Shown: positions 1 to 13,100 of the stretch, piece by piece
Numbering within the stretch: the first letter of the stretch is position 1
How the letters are laid out: every line of letters starts with the position of its first letter
Source of the DNA: Branchiostoma floridae
Lineage: Eukaryota > Chordata > Leptocardii > Amphioxiformes > Branchiostomatidae
Direction: 5' to 3'
Assembly: GCF_000003815.2 (NCBI RefSeq)
Contig: NC_049981.1
Coordinates: 30,854,511 to 30,918,510, forward strand
Length of the DNA: 64,000 bases
The notes under the pieces: generated by a model
The model's input: the letters and a program-made list of their open reading frames with translations, nothing else
Database searches by the model: none
Told to the model about the DNA's origin: nothing
Position numbers and translations under genes: made by a program

Positions 1-1012
1 TCTTTAATGGTTGCAGGGAAACCTTACAATATTAGTATCTGCTGTCTTGATTAAACGGTACGTTTGCTTTTGGTTCTATTTTGTGGTAGGTCGAGAAAGA
101 AGGTTCTCAAATGTGGTGTGAATTCTAGTCAACTGTGTATGTATATATATATACACAAGGGAGGCATACTTGAAGTGTCGTGAAATCACTGTTGGTATAG
201 GTCAGCACGAAAACAGAGCCACCGTGAAAGTTTCAAGAATTCTCGTATTTATTGAAGTCACTGTGAAACCATTAATTACAAGGTGAATTTGTGTGAGTGC
301 AAGACGTGAAATATAGGGGCTTAGCAAGGTGCGGGTGCCTATTCCCATTAGGGCCCTGTACCCACACCTGGCACGATGATCTGCCGGTAATTTATCTGGC
401 CCGGGAGACCGCGGTGGCCCTTTGCTGCGGAATGGGAAGGTGGCCTGCACTCGCAAATGTCAGGAACTCTGGGACAGAGAGCGGCCCCAGTGTGTAGAGA
501 GTTGGGAAAGAGAGCAGTCCCAAAATGCATGTTACCTCTGTCATGTATCATTTACAATAAGTTAAAGGATTAAACTTGAGACTCTTTTGAACCAACATCT
601 TACAAAAAGAATGGCAATGCTAGAAGACCTGTGCATACTGCTTTCCTACCCCGGCAATATTCTTCTGTATTTCTCAAATATACACATGCTAAAAATGATA
701 CAAATATTAAGTTCTCATTTCCGAGAATATGTGAGCTGTAGAGAGGCCACATAGCTACTTGAAACTATATAACAGAGGATATCCGTTTTACCAGTTCAGA
801 ATCTTCAAAATCTGTTGTTACAAATATCGAGGCTTTCGTGAATTCTATTTGAAATTGACACGGACACAAACATTTCCATGAAAAATCTTCACGCAAAGTT
901 GCCCCATATTCTCCAGTTGACATATGGTATTTATTTTGTAAATGAGCACAAGAATACGTCATCATCAGTTCCCTGACTGCCCCAAATTTCCAAATTGGAA
1001 GGAGAGTAGAAA
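1..1012 (+). other. 5' flank / possible promoter and 5' UTR of UNC5
   Basis: No supportable protein gene is seen. A (TA)n run lies at about 142-154 and a more GC-rich stretch at about 320-500. The sequence just before 1013 gives the first exon a favourable start context (A at -3, G at +4). I cannot place the transcription start site from sequence alone. The region should hold the UNC5 5' UTR and promoter if the exon at 1013 is truly the first. Confidence 0.35.
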
Positions 1013-1109
1013 ATGGGGAGCCTGATGCGCGGATCTGCGGCGGAATCCGCCATCTTGCTTGTAATGGTTGCCTGGAGTGTGATAGATGCTCCCACAGGGA
1101 CCATAGCCG
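1013..1109 (+). CDS. unc5: UNC5 candidate exon 1: signal peptide
   Basis: ATG at 1013 in a good context opens a 32-residue segment with a hydrophobic core (AILLVMVAW, about residues 13-21), as expected for a signal peptide. A GTAATG donor follows at 1110. The exon ends in phase 1, exactly the phase required by the Ig1 exon at 9812 (one pending G plus AG gives Glu). It is too short and too variable for a homology call, so support rests on phase, composition and position upstream of Ig1. A different first exon left of the window remains possible. Confidence 0.55.
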
Positions 1110-4100
1110 GTAATGGCTTTATTAGGGGGAGATATCACTACTTTGGTACGTTACCTGAAATTATCATGCCTTCTGTTTTTGTGTGTGCGGATATAGATAG
1201 CCTTACCAACACCTGTTATTCCTGTACCCCATGCAGTAATGCTTCGTGGTTTTGTAAAAGTTTTCTTTGGGGTTAATGTTTTTATTTCTTATTTGTCTGT
1301 TGGGGTAGATATCGCTACTTTGGTACGTTACCTAAAATTAGTATGCCTCCTGTTTTTGTGTGTGTGGATATAGATAGTTATTAGTGTGTGCAGATTTAGT
1401 TATTCCTGTACCCCATGCAGTAATGTTTCTTAGTTTTGTTTAAGTCATTTTTCTTAACTGCTTTTAGGATTAAAGTTTTTATTTCTTATTTGTTTGTCAG
1501 ACAAATTTTGTTTTTGTGTGCAGATATAGATAGTCCTACCAACACCTGTTATTCCTGTACCCCATGCAGTAATGTTTCTTAGTTTTGTTTAAGTCATTTT
1601 TCTTAACTGCTTTTAGGATTAAAGTTTTTATTTCTTATTTGTTTGTCAGACAAATTTTGTTTTTGTGTGCAGATATAGATAGTCCTACCAACACCTGTTA
1701 TTCCTGTACCCCATGCAGTAATGTTTCATAGTTTTGTAAAAGTCGTTTTTCTTTACTGCCTTTAGGGTTAATGTTTTTATTTCTTATTTGTTTGTCATGT
1801 TTGTGTGCAGATATAGATAGTCCTACCAATACGTGTTATTCCTGTAGGGATTATACTTTGAAGTTTTGTAAAAGTCGTTTTTTGTTTACTGCCTTTAGGG
1901 TTAATGTTTTTATTTCTTATTTGTTTGTCGGATGGTGGACGGAATAACTTAAAGAGTAATGAGAGTGTTTAATGATTTTTGTGTATGTCAGAATGCCTTG
2001 CCCCAGGGAGGTGGTGATTAAATTTTTATGAAGTGAAACACTGTACAAAGATGAATATTATGTTGTTACACTTCAGCTTTTCATCTTGTTTTTACAGTGC
2101 TGGAAAACAAAGTCAAATTTTATCAATTCCAGTTTCTATTTAATACAATCAATGAAACATTCTAAGGAACTGTTTGTGCTACTGAACAAGATGTATTTTA
2201 GTTTACCATTTTAATCATTTGTGATCAGAAATTTCATCTCCGAATCAAAGTTCAGAATAAGACCAGATGTTTTGATGTATTATATACATCCTTCAGCAAC
2301 TCTTAAAGATATCAAGTCAAAACCTTTTGTCAGTGATTAATGGCCTCTTGGATTAAAACGGAACGCTCCTGTCCAAAACAACTTTGGTAGAATTTGAAAC
2401 GTCTGCTTGAATGAGGCTTGACGCACGCGCTGGCATGACAACTTCCCTGTGATGTAGTGTGTGTCCTCTTGATCCCTTCTATATGTAAAATTGAAGCCAT
2501 GTTTTACCACAAAGTCAAGGCAAAGACTGTTTAGTCCATGCATCTTCTTTTGAAACAAGACAAGGGTCAGCAGGAGTGATTCGGAATCCTGGTATATCGG
2601 AGACTTAGCCACCAACTTTACAGTGATGTAGTATTCAGTGAGGAGAGACAGATACCGTGTACTCTTCAGCCTTTCTATATGTAAAGTTGAAGCCATGTGG
2701 TACAGTAAAGTCAAGTCAAAGACTAGTCAGAGTCCGTTTTTTCACGGTGATGTAGTATTCAGTGTGGTGAGATGAATACTGTGTCACTCCTCTTCAGCCT
2801 TTCTATATGTAAAATGGAAGTCATGTTGTACCACAAAGTCAAGGCAAAGACCCTGATTTTCATGTATCATCCATGAAAGCAAGACAAGGGTCAGGGCGAG
2901 AATCCTGGTTTTGGAGACTCCGGTTATGTTTAAGGCGGAAAGTTTTCATCAAGAGTAACGTACCATGTCTCACCTTGGAGTTACACGATTGCTTTGTAAC
3001 ATCCACAAAGAAGGTAAAAGTAAAGTCTTGGGTTTGATGTATACAAATTTAAGCCCTAAGAAAGTGGAGGTAACTTTATTGGGTTGATATGACACTTTTG
3101 ATGATGCCTTTTTATTGCTGATTATGAAAGTAAATTTCTCATCAGTTCAAAGCAGGGTAAATTATTTGTAGTGGCTTTTAATTTAAAGATATTCTTCCTG
3201 AGTTAAAGTGCCGACCTTTTTGGGGAGCAGTTTTGAAGGTCAACATGGCCGCTGCTTACACTTGGGCTTCAAACATGTTTAAACTGACTTTGATGCATGG
3301 CATCATGGGACATGTTCTAAATGACAAATGGGTGCACTGGGACCTGACCTTTGACATATGTTTGGGGTTAAATTACCTCATTCCAAAGTAATATCTGTTG
3401 ACGTTGTTTAAAACCGATCCAGGCAAGTAGATGTGGATGGTTATACACCAAAAGCTGAAGGTTTCGTTATAATGTCACTGTATATATACATATGAGGCTG
3501 GTTTAGTAGATGGTGTTTTCTGACTCATTCCATCAGTCTCATATGGACCACCTGCTGTGCTTTGCCACACTTACTCGCAACATTTGGAGGTATCAGGTCT
3601 CATCAGGGCACAGTTTGCTACAATCCTCATCCAACCATCAAAAGATCATCCAACCATCAAAAGAGAAAAAAATAAAATTTCTCCAGGCTGCTGGTATGAT
3701 ATCTGGTACTTGTAAGAGAGAAAAGGCACTTTTGTCATGGTCCCCCTACATCAGTTTTGATGACTCCTTCCCATATTGATACCTCCTGCCAAACAAGGTC
3801 AGGAGTAATACAAAATCTCCATTGCCGAGTTTGATACATGTGTGACCTAGGTGCCACATTGTGATGGATACAGTCAGCGCCTTTGCGACACTGTGGCAGG
3901 GTTTCGCTACAGTGTAGCGGGAGGTGTGACAGAATGTGGCAGAGATGGATGTGGGGTGGCAGGGGACGGGTGAAACTGTCTGATGGGCAAAAAGGGAATT
4001 ATTACTATGTGGCGAACGGCAACTGCATTTGTATATCAGTCGCACTGCGAGAGGTGTACATTTCTTCTCAGATGATGAAGTCAAATCTACGGGTTTGCGG

Positions 4101-7100
4101 AGGCCGCCAGAAAGTGTAATGAAATTTGTCCTGGTGGCGGTTAGAACGGCGCCGCGTGGCTCATTTGTTACACTTGGGGAGATGTGGCACCAGTTGGTGA
4201 TGCGATTTGCCTCGCCACAAAATGTTGGCCACAAATGGGTTTTAGAGCCCGGAGGATACAGGAGGAACATCAGTGGCAAATGTGTCTCCATTTATTGGCT
4301 ACAGTCCACAGCTGGGTGCGCAATATCGCCACAGTAGGTTGTCTGATTGGTGTCTGAGGTGTTGCAAAATGTAGCAACATCTGGCTTGGCTGCACAGGTT
4401 ACCTGTAAAGGCTACTGATGTAACAAGATGGGTGAACATCGCCACACCTGTTTGTCACCTGATATACTCTGTGACAGAGTGGTGCTACATTGTGGCATTA
4501 AAGGATGTAGCAGAGCATGTAGCAAAATGGACCCGTCACAGAAACAGGTGGTGATAGCAACACCTCGCTACATCACTAAGTCTAAAAGGCTACATGCAAT
4601 GGATTATATTTGACAGCTGCCATTTTTAACACTCTTAAGTTGTCGTGTTAAAATCCAAGGAGGTTTTCCCCAAAGGAAGAAGACTGATAAAGAAAAAAAT
4701 GACATGGATGTCATAGCCCCGTCCGAACGATACAATCAGCAATATGTTACACTCTTAATAGCTTGGTCAAATGACACTGACAAATAGTCAGGTGCTTTCC
4801 AAATGGTTCCTAGTATGATATTCCCTCGTTTGGTAGGGAAATACTTATTAAATGGGATTCTTTTCAAGTCATCACAGCCCCATCTTATAAATCTTTAAAA
4901 CGTCAATCCAAGAAAAACTCAACTCCATCCCCTTATTATATGATGTTTTTCTGTTGTGTGTCATGGTAATGTGTACTGTACAATGGCCTGTATTATTTTC
5001 ATATAAATTTTAAAACATTAATCCAAGGAGAACACAACTCCATCCCCTTACTTACATGTGCAGGCATCTGAAGTGTCTTTTTTGCAGTGGGTCATGGTAA
5101 TGTATACTGGACGGTGGCCTGTATTATTTTCATATAAATTGTGTCGTAGTCGGCCATAAAGGCACTGGCCTGTGAACCAATCTCGCCGTTACATTTTCCG
5201 GTGTCCCGGATATATAGGGCCGGGTGGGGGTAATATATTCATAGAGTTCGACATGCCACTCCGAGATATCTTCCTCATCATCTTGTCTCTCTTAGAAAAT
5301 ATGAGGCCCTCCATAAAAGAATGAGCCAGTAAAAGGTACGACAAGAAGATGGTATCGTTGTCTCCTCGCGACATACGCTCATGCGCCCTCGTCTTGTCAT
5401 CCCCCGGGGATCGTGGGTAGCCACCGGGGAGTCGAAGTAATTTATACCATCGTAGGAGCATATCTGTATCGAAATATGGATGTATGAGAATGTAATGTGG
5501 TGGCTTTATTACAATATGATAGTTTCTAGTGACTATTTTGTAAATTGTTACAGATTGCGATGCGTGTTTGCATGGTAGTGATAAGTCGCTCATGTCATGT
5601 TTGAACTAGCAATAACACTTCAGGAGTTTTAGGAAATGTGCCTTGTAATTTATTTCTCATTATCATCGTTATGTAGCATGAAATTGGGATGGTAATTAAG
5701 TGAAATACTTAATATGAAAATTCATGTGTCATATTTAGTATGGATATTGCTTCATTCTACCTCAGTTCTGTACAAACAACTACACCTATACTGTATTCGT
5801 ATATGACTTTTCCCCAATGCCAGTAACAAATAGACATAAATGTCGATGAAGGTTAACATAGACATCCAAGCAATATATGCAAGGTAACAGGTACTCATTG
5901 ACAAGCAACTTCCCAAATTTTTTCCAGTTTCCAGTGATACCTTGTGTCATACATGTATACTCAGGCTTTGAAATACTTCTTCTTTTTTTCTTACATGCAA
6001 ATTGCAAGTTGGCAAAATTTTTACGTGCAATATAAAAAATTTACATGCAAAATACAACTATTCTATACTACAATGTTCTAACCAGCATCCATCATTCCGT
6101 CCTTTGGCAAATTTTTGCTGCTCATGATAGTCAAGAATTTTGTCCATTCTGTGACTTTTGACAGACAGAAATCGGCGCATAAAATTACAGACAGAACTTG
6201 AAGTGTTGGAATGTTACGAAGATTACATGTACATGCAAATTTCAAGTTGTTTGCTTTTATTTCGACCCCTGATACTTTTTAGCCTGTACAGGTAGTTGCA
6301 TTTATATAGAAATCTCCCCTCCCCCAACAATTTTCCCATCTCCCCCCTCAAAACCACCCTGATCTCCTATGCATGGGGCTCCCCCTAATGATCATAAAGG
6401 TCAGGTAAAGTCTGCCTCATGTTTGCCAATGAGGGAGAACTAATTTGAGTCATTGCCGTTTTTTTATTGGCATAATCCGTGAAGTTTTAGATATTACAAT
6501 ATTTAGCCATTAGAGGGGCTGTTGATTAATGATTAATGCGGACCTAGTAGCAAAATCACGGCTGTAGCTGTTGGATTATTTTGATGAATTGTCGGGAAGG
6601 AATCTCCGGGCTTTGCTTATCGTTTTCGTAGAATTTGGGGGAATTTTAGGGATGGATTACTTCGGTAATCATCAGGGGAACAACGGAAGAGATTTAACTT
6701 GTAAATGTGGTGGTTTACACCCGCTGGGAAATGCAGATGAATACATGTCATTTGTTGTAGACCATATGGGAGCTCGAATACATTCAGATGGTGCCCGAGT
6801 AATGATATCCTGATTGTCATAATCCCCCGTATTTTAAGCATTCGGTTTTCCTCCCGCAAAGTACCAGCTTTCGGTCCCCCCATGAGATGCCATCTGCGAA
6901 GTTATCTCGGCGTCTAAAGCTCGGTCTTCATGAGCCCGGGACTCTAAGCACGATTATGTAGAGTAGCCCGGTTTTACCAGTAACTGATGAGCCAACGCAA
7001 AATAAGTTGACAAGAAAATCCTCCGGCGTTCCCTATCTGATGGCAGGAATATGATATCATCCAGCATCAGGGTACTTTTCACTAATCTCACGGGACGGAA

Positions 7101-10100
7101 TAGAAATGCACATATGGGGAGCCCTTTGTCAAACTGCTTGTTCATATGTACAGTTTGTAACGCTGGGGATTTCTGTAGGCTTTTCTATAATCTTCTTGGT
7201 AAAACAAACTTTGGGGCACACACTTTTTGCGGTTATAGATTGGAATAAGCTTGGATGGATATTGAATATTTACTGTATGAATAAAAGATGAAGATATTGG
7301 GTTATCATATTTTGTAGTCATGCAAGGGTATGCAGTAACTGATATGAAAATTGCCATATATTTAGATGTTTTTATGATGCTTTTCATGTTTGTTGAGTGG
7401 AATAAGTCATCATCATGCAAATAGATCCACATGAGTCAGTCAAGCAATTTGATTTGTAACCACAACAGCTGGTAGTGAGCATTACTGTTTCATGCTTAAT
7501 TAGGTAATTGCCCAAATCTTACATCTGGAGATGGCATATTTTGTTATAAGAAGAAACATGTAATGTTTTTCCTAATGGAAATTTGTGTGAATGGATTATT
7601 GATTAGCGTTGAAATGACCACGGAATATATTAAGAAAACAGCCTGTGATATTGTCCATTGCCTTTGAGTAGAGTCGCTCAAGATGTTGTTTTTTCATCTT
7701 AGATGAATGTTTTGCAGAGGATTAGGCCATGCCAGTTGATTTACTTGGTTCTCTTATCTTAAAAAAAATAAAGATATAGAAAGGGGGCATCATCAAAGCA
7801 TATGGCAGTGAGGAAAACTTGAGTATGTTCATATTCATGTATAAATCTGAGTTCACGAAGGCATATAAACCTGGTCCTCTGGCTTTGTTTGCATTATGTT
7901 TTTCCAATTGAGCATATTTTTCTTTCTTCTTTTTCTTTTTAAATGTGAGAACCAACATATCAAATTGGTGTGGCCTCAGAGGAGAAGAAGAGACCATTTT
8001 CTACTTAGTTAATGTCGGTGCAGTTTTTACCGTATAATCCGGAAAATATTCAGTGACATCTGTCGTTATCCCTGCTACCTGATGGGACAGAATCCGACAG
8101 AAATTTGATCAATCTGCATCCTAACCCAATCAAACCGTGCGTCGTAGAATAATAACTTGCCAAGTGAATTATGAAAATCCGATAGAAAAAATGGATTCTA
8201 TCGACCCTTTGCTGTATAAGTTGATTATAATTGAGTAGGTGGATCCGTGGCCAGATAAAAACACGCTCCCCAACTTATTCTGCTGTACTTTTGAATGGCC
8301 AAACTCCTCCATGCAGGCTGGAATCTCTCTCAGCATTTTGTTGCACTCTGTGTGCGGCAGATTATGTTGGAATGCGTTTTGTTTTTGTTTGCGAGTCGTT
8401 TGAATGCTTTAGAGTGCTTGCCATGTATGTATGTATGCCTGTAGAGTTTGCGTTGCTACCTCTAGTTGCTTACAGTGTTAAAACCTTACCTGATGTTTTA
8501 TGCCATGCTATAGTATAGATTTAACCTAGTCAGAACCTTCATTTTCATATCACAGTTTTGCAGATGATTTTCGCACAATTCAAGAACGTCACGCTTTTCC
8601 TTGACGCACCTTACACAGTGTGCTTAAGCCACTGATTTGTTCACGCCATATTTGCCCACGTTACCTTGCACTGTGACGTGTTTTATAACTGTACCTCATT
8701 CTGTGCTGTCTTCCTTCCCACGCTGCATCAGAGCCAGGAGATTACCCTATGCCCCTGGATCCTGCTAGCTCGTTCCACCCGTCCATAGTACCCGACCACG
8801 ATTCGGCCTTGTCTTTAGGTAAAGGGACCCGCCACGGCACATCCGCTTGGGTCGAACTCCAACATTTTTGTCCTCTTCCACAGAACCACTTTTGGACTAC
8901 ATGCAGACATGATTTCATTTTCAGTCGCCGTTCCGTCTAAGAATATGATTCTTTTACATAATTCAAAATTTCATTATATGGAAAATGGTGTCTTTCACAT
9001 TGGACATGGTTGATTCAAGAAAAGAATGGTCTGAAAATGGAAAACTTTTCTTTTACATAATTCAAAATTTCATTCTATGGAAAAAAAGGGTAACGGTTAC
9101 CGTAGGTCTTTCACATTGGACATGGTTGATTTAACTTCAAGAAAAGAAGAATGGTCTAAAAATGTGAAAACTTTTCCTCTTGGGTGTTTAGAGAAAAAGA
9201 AAAAGTAATCCTAATGGAAACAAAAGAAATTGTTCAGAACGTAGAAAGTGTCTATTTTGCACAAATTTGAAGAAAATTGTTTGGACTGATCATGATATGC
9301 GTTCCCCCAAAAACTTGAGTCCCAAAGCAGTTCTGTGGATTAGGGTGTGTTGCTGTGTTTTTGCAGCTACATGTACTAACAACGTCTGCATGAAGCCTCA
9401 AATATCTACATGGTGTGGTAACGGTAATACAAGTGCCGCAGTCGCTTCGCTGTTCAAGGCTACATTTGCCAGTAAGGTGTTGAAAAAAAAATCCACACAA
9501 AAGATCTTGGCAAACTAACACGCATGTTAACTGTGTGAAACAGAGTGCTAACTACCTAAAGAAGATAAAGTTCCTGCCTGGCAAAGTAAAGGCATCAGAA
9601 AAGGCTGTAATTTTTGCTGCTGGTTTGTAACGCAACGGTGTGCCGTACCGTATTAAACTTTTCATGTATGTGGGCTGCTAGCAAAAAAAAGCAAAACAAC
9701 ATGAAAACATACAAAACAAACTACATACATTCATTTAATGGATGAATGATATGAAGAAGTTGTAGTGTCATGAGCTTATAATAAGTTATTCTTTTGTTCC
9801 CATTTTCACAGAGGGTATGGGGGGTGGCGATCTACCGACATTCGTGATCCACCCGACGGACGCGTACATCGTAAAGAACCGTCCCGTCACCCTCACGTGC
9901 AAGGCGACGCCCGCCATCCAGATCTACTTCAAGTGCAACAACGAGTGGGTGCGCGCAAAGTTCCACAAGCACTTCGACTCCACAGACCCCGAGACGGGCG
10001 TGAGCTACAAGCAGACCAGCATCGAAGTGACGAAGGCGGAAGTAGACCAGAGACTCGAGGAGACGGGCGAGAACTTCTTCTGCCTCTGCGTGGCCTGGAG

Positions 10101-13100
10101 CTCCGAGGGGTCCTCACGGAGCGAGGAGGCAACTGTACAGATAGCATGTAAGTGTCGACGTTTGTGTTTATATACTTGTTAAAAACTGGATGGGGGGGGG
10201 GGGGAAGGATGTAAGACGAGGGACTATGGGTGTGGGTAAGGAAAGAGTTGAGACATAATGAGAAGTAAGGATGTTAGAAGAGGAGTCTTCCAGGAGCAAG
10301 GAGATAGCATGTAAGTGTCGACGTTTGTGTTCATATACTTGTTAGGGACAGCTCTGAAGGGTTATCCAGGATTGAGAAGGTCACTGTACAGATAGCATGT
10401 AAGTGTCAATGTTTGTGTTCATGATACTTGTTAGGGACAGCTCTGAAGGGTTATCCAGGATTGAGGAGGCCACTGTACAGATAACATGTGAGTGTTAATG
10501 TTGATGGAGGATGGAGGAAAAATATAAGACAAGGAGCTACGAAGTTGGACTTAACAGGAAGATATCCATAGGGTTTGCCCGCATCCACAGTTTGGGCTGC
10601 AAGTAAAACCAAGTAAAACTCTAAGCTCTGTGGAAAGGGAAAAATTATCATCCACCCTCTCCTTGGTGCTGAAATAAAGGATATGGTTAAATTGCTGCCT
10701 TCCCTTCAATACACAGCACAGTTTTGCTCCTGAAGTGTTCAAAATGAAGTCCAATATGGCATACGGTGTTAGAAAGAATAATTCATATTTTTGTACTTAG
10801 TAATTACAAAACAGCAAGTTGTTAAAGCCATGCAATGATACCCCCCCTCCCAACACAGTTCTTAACATCTGTCGTCCAGGGGTGACGTTATTGGTCGGCA
10901 ACAGCTGTGAAACTGTCCTGTAACCACTCGTAATGCTGGTATTGATTGTGACTCGGGGCCAAAGTGTCCATCTGCCCACCTCTACAACACTATTTCATTA
11001 GTGAACACAGCAAATATGTCCAACCGGAGGCGCATTTGATCTCTGTTGACCTCTTTCATAGGAAATCTGGTCAGCATATAGTAATTTTATTTGCTTTTAA
11101 AGCTGAGTGTCCCTTGCTCTAAGGCAAAAGTTATCCCCTGTGTTCTGTCCTCTATTTTCCATGGATATTTTCACGCTAAAATCGATGAGTGCCACAGGCC
11201 AAACATTAAACCCTCTGGTGTCAATCCTGTCCTTAATAACAACCAAATTGCTTTCACAGCACTGAAAACGATATCTGGTTGATGTGAACTCTTTTTAGAA
11301 GGCAGGATCTGAGGTTAAGGAAGTGAAACATAAAACTTTTGTTTGTCAAAACATTTGATGGATGGATACAATAGCTGAAAAATTGATGTGAAAGATCCTT
11401 TAAAGTGTTATGCGAGCACAGGAAGGACCTCTGACCAGGGGCGGCGTTTCTGCAGAATGTACAAGTTCCGATCAATGTTACATTCACCTGATCTGGAGTC
11501 GCATTAGACCCGCAATTATTGAATTGGCCCCGAGGTCCAAACCCATCGGAGCAGGGAATTAATATCTTTTATGGCCTTTGATCCGGGAGGTGTGGTGTTG
11601 GGTGGTTGTTTCAGGGTTTCAGGATGAGCAGGGTTGTAGGAATGAAAAAGAATAGTGCAAAAAGGAAGAATAATTAATCATATTAAGATTGAAATTTGTC
11701 CTGGATTATTTGAAATATGAAGCTTTGAGAGACATGATCCTTTTGCAGAAGAATTGGAGTAAACAATATCAGTGAATTTGATCTAAATTTGAGCCAAAGA
11801 ATTGCTAAATCTTGATTTAGGAACTTCCAACAGTAAATTGCTTGAACATTGTCTTCTTTGGTACACAACCTTCTGTTATTCTTCTACTATAATGATTCAA
11901 CAGAGAATGTAAAATTATTGTCACTACGAAGAGAAAGGGAAGCATTATGCAATGATGTAAAAATCAATTCAGTATCTATTTAAGAAGGTTGAAATTTTTG
12001 ATATATTCAAAAATTGTTTCTTGGTTTTATTTCCATTTGAAACGTCTATTCTATTTTCCGAACTTAGATTATTTTTTGAATTGGGGAGTAGTGAAGCCTC
12101 TCCAATATTCGCCAGCAAGAATAATTAACAGGAACAACGCTACCTTGACATCTTGCCTGCAGCCTGACCCCCACGTTTGTACACAGAACCGGTAATGAAA
12201 TACCTTCCATCAGTGTTCCAATGAATCACCTGAAGGCAGGTGCAGATTTCAGGAAGCTGTGGAGAGAATCCGCCCTGACTGTAATGAAGTCTGGTCATTA
12301 ATTGTAGCCCAGAGGTTTTTTTTTCAGGTACCATTGGCGGGTTTATTAAAGTCCGAATCCTAATGGATTTTTAAATGAGAAAAGAAATTATGGGAAAGGA
12401 AGTTTGGCAATGGTTGTATTTTTAGTGGCTGATTGTTTATGGATTTTCAAATTTGGCATCTGCAATTGTGTCTTAAGATTAAGATGGTATTCTCAATTCA
12501 GTTGTTAAAAATTCCTTCTGGGCTTAACACTGTAGCATCACTTAATGTGGTAAAATAATCTAGATGTAAATGCCATCATTTCAAGATGTAGAATGACTGC
12601 ATGAAAGTAGCGCTATGTAGCCCAAATTTCTGAAAAGTGCACAGACTATGGTTAAAAAGTCTAACCCTGCTAGTGTCTGTAGCCCCGCTTACAGAGCTAA
12701 ATCACATCATTTCACATCGCCCGCTGGTGTTAGGTTTAAGAGGATGAATTGAACTAGAGAATGAGAAATGGATTTTTTTATTTAGCTGTGCTGGAAGACC
12801 AGATAGTTCCACAGTAGATATATTGGTCATACAGAGTGTTAAGCCTCAGGCAATGCGTTGTTGCCATCTTTCTAACTCAAAGTGAGTGTTTTTTTCACAC
12901 TTTGAACATCTCAGCAGTAGAGCACCTGTAAAATTACTGATGTAACAAATTGCATAATCAATAATTGTGTCTTAGGAGCTAAAAAGCATGATATAAATGC
13001 AGAGAAAGGAGAAATTGACAGCAGTCTTTTAATAAGACTCCACTTAAAACGAATGAAGTTCCTTCAAAAACCTTCCTTCATCAGGTTTCTGCCTGTAAGA

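Larger units (their letters stand above)
1110..8731 (+). other. UNC5 intron 1 (or first part of it)
   Basis: Non-coding on present evidence. It holds a roughly 150-bp minisatellite at 1130-1935, a three-copy repeat at 2448-2935, a degenerate repeat zone at 3840-4600 and a tandem duplication at 4885-5150. Between 5150 and 8730 I see no convincing exon, RNA gene or element; open frames there are short and lack splice or family support. Confidence 0.6.

Noticed and set aside
2337-2714. 125-codon minus-strand open frame
   Set aside because: It overlaps a three-copy non-coding repeat and has no recognisable domain or splice context.
3746-4291. 181-codon minus-strand open frame
   Set aside because: It lies in the degenerate TGTGGC/GCCACA repeat zone; overlapping frames on the other strand are equally open, as expected from repeat composition.
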